Origin: JAABRU01 sp964534335
GTDB lineage: Bacteria > Desulfobacterota > Desulfobacteria > Desulfobacterales > Desulfococcaceae
Assembly (NCBI GenBank): GCA_964534335.1
Contig: CAZHPS010000230.1
Span: 1 to 10,495 of the forward strand
Length of the DNA: 10,495 bases
Reading direction: 5' to 3'
In this document: positions 6,855-10,495 of the stretch, piece by piece
Position numbering within the stretch: position 1 is the first letter of the stretch
Layout of the letters: each line of letters opens with the position of its first letter
Translations under genes and position numbers: made by a program
The notes under the pieces: generated by a model
Seen by the model: only the letters and a program-made list of their open reading frames with translations
Database searches by the model: none
Told to the model about the DNA's origin: nothing

Positions 6855-6911
6855 GTCTTGTTCTTCAAGACCCGCAGCTTTCCGTCCCCGTCTCACGGCG
6901 GGTTTGGCTTT
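6843..6911 (-). promoter_or_regulatory. Cyclic-di-GMP-I (GEMM-I) riboswitch aptamer
   Basis: The minus strand shows the GEMM-I core in order: AAAGCCAAACC, a stem capped by the GNRA loop GUGA (CCCGCC-GUGA-GACGGGG), GGACGGAAAGC, a second stem GUCUUG-UUCUU-type arm (GGGUCUUGAAGAACAAGAC) and the closing GCCGGGUUGCC. This class binds the second messenger c-di-GMP. Relative to the usual GGCAAACC and ACGCAAAGC, one base in each is changed, G to C and C to G, which looks compensatory. It lies upstream of the PEP-CTERM gene on the same strand and feeds into the terminator at 6812-6854. A 3',3'-cGAMP specificity is less likely because the G two positions before CAAACC appears kept. Confidence 0.9.
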
Positions 6912-6997
6912 GTCTTTTTTTCTGGCATTCAGGAAGTATAACCGTGTTCTTTCAGAAGAAGAGACACCGTTTTCTGTCCTGAATGTGTACAACTATT

Positions 6998-7031
6998 TGA
7001 ATGATATATCAACAGATTTAACCGCTGTCAA
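6998..7031 (-). promoter_or_regulatory. Possible sigma-70 promoter for the riboswitch transcript
   Basis: On the minus strand a perfect TTGACA (7031-7026) is followed 17 bases later by TATATC, a moderate -10. Transcription would begin about 80 bases before the aptamer. The adjacent MITE starts only six bases upstream of the -35 (7037). Another -10-like TATACT lies at 6940-6935 but lacks a -35. Confidence 0.35.
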
Positions 7032-7036
7032 ATATA

Positions 7037-7271
7037 AGAAGCTGTTTTAAAAATATTCTCTCACAATAATTTCGTCAAGATATTTAGTTATATCTCGAAA
7101 AAATCGTGATGGAAATATATTTTATGAGATTATATTTAGTAATTATCTGTTGCAGCATATTTTATATAGATTTATATCTCATAAATATCTCTGAGACTCC
7201 TGTTTTTTATGAGACATAGTTAAATATTTTTTGCAGGGATATTATGAGAGAATATTTTTAAAACAGCTTCT
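7037..7271. repeat. MITE, family with AGAAGCTGTTTT ends (copy 2)
   Basis: The ends 7037-7068 and 7240-7271 are inverted copies matching at 31 of 32 bases, beginning AGAAGCTGTTTTAAAAATAT. The outer 22 or so bases are shared with the element at 903-1057, while the interior is different and very AT-rich with repeats of TTATGAGA / TCTCATAA type. TA flanks the left end (7035-7036) and TA follows GCTTC on the right (7271-7272), fitting a TA target duplication. There is no coding frame. Confidence 0.85.
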
Positions 7272-7490
7272 AACAGTGATAGATAGTGGAAATATTTTTT
7301 TCACAGAGAACACCTTTTTTAAAGAGATAAAACCAATAATGGAAATTATTACTAAAAAAATTATATGCAATAATAATGCCATTATTACATATGGAAACAA
7401 TATGATCTAAATATTAATATTATTTTTAGATAGTTATATTATTACAAACAGATAATAGGTCAAATCAGTTGATAATTCAATTCAATAAAG
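7272..7490. other. AT-rich intergenic stretch, no gene
   Basis: This very AT-rich DNA holds no credible open frame. Small dyads are present, such as ATCTAAA..TTTAGAT (7405-7431) and AATAATGCCATTATT around 7370-7385. No RNA gene was recognised. Confidence 0.6.
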
Positions 7491-7790
7491 GTGTCGGAAA
7501 AAACGACACTTTTTAAAACAGGATTTTCAGAAATAATAACTACAGGGATTTTGCATAAGAAAGGATTTTTCAGTTTTTTGAAATCCTTGCTTACACAAAA
7601 TCCTTGTAGTTCTATACCATTCTTCAGGTGCAGATGGGTGTCGGAAAAAACGACAGTTTTTTTGCTCCGGGATTTTTCGGATTATCAGGAAATTGGTGAA
7701 ATACATACTGAAATAACTATAAATTCATGTGATTTTTTTGAATATCAGGAATATTCCCGTAAAAATGGATGTCGGAAAAAACGACACTTT
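7491..7790 (+). repeat. Three copies of dyad TGTCGGAAAAAACGACA followed by T-tracts
   Basis: The 17-base dyad TGTCG-GAAAAAA-CGACA occurs perfectly at 7492-7508, 7639-7655 and 7770-7786, always on the same strand and always followed within one base by five to seven T. The first copy extends to 6-bp arms (GTGTCG/CGACAC). Spacing is 147 and 131 bases. Sequence after copies 1 and 2 is weakly similar (GGATTTTC-like), but otherwise the intervals differ. The hairpin plus T-tract resembles a small intrinsic terminator; the symmetry also fits an operator for a dimeric activator. A frame running through two copies (7491-7907) is judged non-coding. Confidence 0.8.
7539..7610. repeat. Fold-back with 30-bp arms between dyads 1 and 2
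   Basis: Arms 7539-7568 and 7581-7610 are inverted copies matching at 26 of 30 positions around a 12-base loop. Blocks include ACTACA, GGATTTTG, TAAG and AAGGATTT. It could be a 72-bp miniature element or encode a stable RNA hairpin. Confidence 0.75.
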
Positions 7791-7805
7791 TTTGAACTAT
7801 TAGTT

Positions 7806-9069
7806 CTTACTACCGGACAAAAACATTATATTATTTATAATTACAGGAAATTAAAATTTGTTTGTCAAAACCTGTTTTTTATGTTAAATTCTGCTCATCA
7901 AATTTAAACATTATGAGGAGGAGAAAAATGAAAGAAGTTTACCGGCTGGCTGTACTGCTGAAAGAGCATTTTCCAATAAATTTTGCACGTATTATGCTTA
8001 TATCACAGATGATTATTGCTGTGATAAAAGTGAGAACAGTCACTCTCACTGAGATTGCAGCAGGATTTGCGGGAAAAACGGAAACCGCTTCCAATGAAAA
8101 AAGAATTCGGAGATTTTTCAGGGATTTTCCCCTCAATCATGATTTTGTTTCTCTTTTTGTCGCATCAGTACTTCCCGAAGGAAAATGGGTGCTGACGGCT
8201 GATCGCACGGAATGGGAATTCGGAAAAACAGAAATCAATATCCTTATGCCGGCAGTGGTTTATAAAGGGGTTGCCATACCTTTGCTTTGGAAATTACTGA
8301 CAAAAAAAGATGATCCGCATACCGGAAAAAAAGGCAGTCCGAATACAGCGGAGCGGAAAGAACTGCCGGAACATTTCATCAGACTTTTCGGAAAAGAGCG
8401 TATTGAATCTGCTGCGGCAGACCGTGAATTCACCGGAAATGACCGGTTTCAGCGGCTGAAAGAAAACAATATAAATATTGTTGTCAGAATCAGGGAAAAT
8501 CAGAAAGTTGCCAATTCCGGGGGGCGGTACACACGCGCATCCGATCTTTTCCGGAATCTGAAACCCGGAGAAAGATGCATTCCCAAAGGACTCAGAAAAA
8601 TCGGAGACACTGAGGTTTTTGCCGGAGGCATGAAATGCATCTCCGGAGAATTTTTCATTGCAGTGACATTCTCCAATCCTGAAAAACTGTTTGAAATATA
8701 TGCAGAAAGATGGCAGATTGAGACAATGTTCGCCTGTCTCAAAACCCGCGGATTCAGATTCGAATCCACCCATCTCAGAGACCCTGACAGAATAAGCAGG
8801 CTGCTCTGCATAATTTCACTGGCTTCCGTATGGGCATACCCTGATGGTGACAGTCCTGAAAGAAAAGAAATCCTTATAAAAAAGCACGGATACCGTGCCA
8901 AAAGCATTTTCAGAAACGGATTCGGTCATCTCAGGCGAATCTTTCTCAATATGAATGAATATACTGATGGAGTTCACCAAAGTGACAAAAATTTTTTCTG
9001 TACCGACTGTGTATTTCTTTAAATTTCATCAGTTATGCAATCTGAAATGATTTTTTGTCCGGTAGTAAG
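7806..9069 (+). mobile_element. Complete IS4-family insertion sequence
   Basis: Perfect 18-bp terminal inverted repeats, CTTACTACCGGACAAAAA at 7806-7823 and its complement at 9052-9069, enclose a single transposase gene. The total is 1264 bp. No convincing target-site duplication is seen in the flanks (left TATTAGTT, right GGGGAAATT), which may mean an old insertion, a rearrangement, or slightly different true ends. The left end is 19 bases beyond the third dyad repeat, and the right end is 75 bases before the 3HB-oligomer hydrolase start. Confidence 0.9.
7928..9022 (+). CDS. IS4-family DDE transposase
   Basis: The 364-aa DDE transposase moves the IS by cut-and-paste. Catalytic residues are visible as D92 (TADRTEW), D165 (AADREF) and E265. 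E265 lies in the YREK signature Y258-x2-R261-x3-E265-x6-K272 that defines the IS4 family. A beta-rich insertion separates the second D from E, as is usual. The ATG at 7928 follows a strong GAGGAGGAG (7915-7923) with good spacing; an upstream in-frame TTG (7862) or ATG (7913) is less likely. The frame is intact and the inverted repeats are present, so the element may be active. No target-specific partner protein is encoded. Confidence 0.92.
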   Translation: MKEVYRLAVLLKEHFPINFARIMLISQMIIAVIKVRTVTLTEIAAGFAGKTETASNEKRIRRFFRDFPLNHDFVSLFVASVLPEGKWVLTADRTEWEFGKTEINILMPAVVYKGVAIPLLWKLLTKKDDPHTGKKGSPNTAERKELPEHFIRLFGKERIESAAADREFTGNDRFQRLKENNINIVVRIRENQKVANSGGRYTRASDLFRNLKPGERCIPKGLRKIGDTEVFAGGMKCISGEFFIAVTFSNPEKLFEIYAERWQIETMFACLKTRGFRFESTHLRDPDRISRLLCIISLASVWAYPDGDSPERKEILIKKHGYRAKSIFRNGFGHLRRIFLNMNEYTDGVHQSDKNFFCTDCVFL

Positions 9070-9144
9070 GGGGAAATTCAGAAAATTATTGATGATTTTA
9101 TAAACAGATAACAGAGGATTATCCTGAAAACACTTGGAGACTTT

Positions 9145-10495
9145 ATGACATTGAAAAAACCGGATTTTATCAAAAGTCAGATTCATGCTGCGCACTATGA
9201 CGGCATCACAGATGACCTGCTTACAGGCGGATTCGGCAAAACCGGGCTGGGCATTGCACAGGAACCCCGCTTTGCTGATCCGGAAAATCCCACAGCAGCA
9301 GAACTGCGATCCTGGGCCATTTATTATGATTACCGGGGACTGATGGATGTATCCCCTGAGGGAGGTTACGGTCTGCTCTACGGGCCGGGCGTGAATCCGG
9401 ACGGTTCTCTGCGCGCAGATGAGGGAAAAATCGCGGGAAAGGAATATCTGACTTTTTCCGATGATGGTTCCGGAAAGCAGAACGTGACTCTGATGGTGCA
9501 GATTCCCAAAGGATTTGATCCGCATAATCCCCGTATCATTGCTGCCGCGTCTTCCGGATCACGGGGCATTTACGGTGCGGTGGGCGTGGTCGGAGAATGG
9601 GGACTGAAAAGGGGTTTTGCCGTTGCATATACAGACAAGGGAACCGGCATTGGAGTTCATGATCTGGATTCAGACACCGTAAACATCATCACGGGACAGC
9701 GTGCGGATGCACAATCTGCCGGAAATCAGGCCAATTTCAAAACTGATGGGGAACATCCTGCGGAATTCAGACAGAAATATCCTTTCCGCATTGCTTACAG
9801 ACACGCTCATTCCCGTCAGAATCCGGAAAAAGACTGGGGGCAGTATGTGCTGGAGGCCATTGCATTTGCCTTTTATGTGCTGAATCTGCCGGAGAATTTC
9901 GGGAAAAAATCCGAAGATGGACAGATCCAGGAGGTGATCCGTGCGGACAATACGCTGGTTATGGCAGCCGGCATTTCCAATGGCGGAGGTTCAGTTCTCC
10001 GTGCGCTGGAGCAGGACAGCAAAGGACTGATTCAGGGCGTGGTCGCGTCTGAACCCAATATCTGCCCTGCGGAAAAAAAAGAGTTGATTATCCGGCAGGG
10101 GGATCAGGAATGGAAATGGCCGAAGCACAGCAGAAACCTGCTGGAGTATCACAGCCTGCTGAATCTGTATCAGCCCTGCGCGAATCTGGCTCCGGGCATA
10201 TATGAGTGCGCTCCGTTTCATCTGCTGGATGAAATTCTGTGCAGAAACCGGTGTCAGTCCCTTGCAAAACTTGGTCTGCTGAAATCCGCAGGCATTGATG
10301 CACAGGCTGCGGAAGCACAGAAAATCATCAGTGACAGCGGAATTTTGGAAGATCAGAATCTGATTCAACCAGTGCATTACGGATTTTCTGTATCAGAAAG
10401 CATTGCAATTACTTACGCGAATGCCTATGGCCGCTTTGGTGTGGAAGACAATCTCTGCGGTTTCAGTTTTGCCGGAATCGGGGAGGATTTGAAAC
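9145..10495 (+). CDS. D-(-)-3-hydroxybutyrate oligomer hydrolase, 5' part
   Basis: This gene runs off the right edge; 450 codons are visible of a family that is usually near 690 residues. The enzyme cleaves soluble 3-hydroxybutyrate oligomers to monomers in poly-3-hydroxybutyrate use (EC 3.1.1.22). Family hallmarks are HYDGITDDLLTGGFGKTGL near residue 20 and the serine-hydrolase nucleophile motif GISNGGG at 276-282 with S278. The ATG at 9145 follows GGAGA, and an in-frame stop (9109-9111) limits upstream extension. There is no signal peptide, so the visible form is cytoplasmic; some homologues are exported. The IS4-family insertion ends 75 bases upstream, so the promoter must be within those bases, within the IS, or have been displaced. 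Confidence 0.88.
   Translation, partial: MTLKKPDFIKSQIHAAHYDGITDDLLTGGFGKTGLGIAQEPRFADPENPTAAELRSWAIYYDYRGLMDVSPEGGYGLLYGPGVNPDGSLRADEGKIAGKEYLTFSDDGSGKQNVTLMVQIPKGFDPHNPRIIAAASSGSRGIYGAVGVVGEWGLKRGFAVAYTDKGTGIGVHDLDSDTVNIITGQRADAQSAGNQANFKTDGEHPAEFRQKYPFRIAYRHAHSRQNPEKDWGQYVLEAIAFAFYVLNLPENFGKKSEDGQIQEVIRADNTLVMAAGISNGGGSVLRALEQDSKGLIQGVVASEPNICPAEKKELIIRQGDQEWKWPKHSRNLLEYHSLLNLYQPCANLAPGIYECAPFHLLDEILCRNRCQSLAKLGLLKSAGIDAQAAEAQKIISDSGILEDQNLIQPVHYGFSVSESIAITYANAYGRFGVEDNLCGFSFAGIGEDLK

Noticed and set aside
6790..7050. 86-codon plus-strand frame over the riboswitch
   Set aside because: It is antisense to a clear structured RNA and has no ribosome site or family resemblance.
7491..7790. CRISPR array
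   Set aside because: Only three 17-base repeats, intervals of 114-130 bases of differing length, and no cas gene.
7491..7907. 138-codon frame starting GTG
   Set aside because: It runs through two dyad repeats, the fold-back and the left end of the IS; its composition is low-complexity and it has no ribosome site, so it is treated as non-coding.
7862..7927. Upstream TTG start for the transposase
   Set aside because: The ATG at 7928 has a strong, well-spaced ribosome site; the extra 22 residues look non-coding.
8294..8907. Minus-strand frames of 135-159 codons
   Set aside because: They are opposite-strand shadows of the transposase.
7796..9080. Target-site duplication of the IS
   Set aside because: No direct repeat of 8-13 bases was found in the flanking bases.
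9019..9569. Minus-strand frames facing the right-end gene
   Set aside because: They are shadows of the 3HB-oligomer hydrolase, which shows family motifs in the plus frame.

Overview
The window looks like a Gram-negative, PEP-CTERM/exosortase-bearing bacterium, most plausibly a Desulfobacterota (Desulfonema-like) relative. The reasons are a PrsR-type sigma-54 activator, a PEP-CTERM surface protein, a TPR protein of PrsT type, a cyclic-di-GMP-I (GEMM) riboswitch, a 3-hydroxybutyrate oligomer hydrolase and many fold-back repeats. The taxon is inference; no rRNA or marker gene is present.

Layout. Bases 1-1154 hold no convincing gene. They are a pile-up of inverted-repeat, MITE-like elements, including a perfect 30-bp inverted pair at 295-324 / 766-795 and a 23-bp-arm perfect palindrome at 216-264. 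Bases 1155-2531 (+) encode PrsR, a receiver / AAA+ sigma-54 / Fis response regulator. Bases 2557-2697 are a fold-back element between convergent genes. On the minus strand, read right to left, come a c-di-GMP-I riboswitch with its own terminator (about 6789-6911), a candidate sigma-54 promoter (6703-6718), a PEP-CTERM protein (6627-5377), an intergenic hairpin (5335-5359) and a large TPR protein of PrsT type (5309-2700). A second MITE sharing ends with the one at 903-1057 lies at 7037-7271. An AT-rich stretch follows, then a region with three copies of the dyad TGTCG-N7-CGACA and a 30-bp-arm fold-back. A complete IS4-family insertion sequence occupies 7806-9069. From 9145 to the right edge runs the 5' part of a D-(-)-3-hydroxybutyrate oligomer hydrolase gene.

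How it works together. PrsR is the known type of activator for PEP-CTERM genes and acts on sigma-54 promoters; here such a promoter is visible in front of the neighbouring PEP-CTERM gene. The same leader also carries a c-di-GMP riboswitch whose 3' strand is shared with an intrinsic terminator, so ligand binding is predicted to allow read-through. The surface protein, and perhaps prsT behind it, may therefore be controlled by two inputs, a two-component signal and c-di-GMP, fitting a biofilm or matrix role. Neither the exosortase nor the partner kinase PrsK is inside the window.
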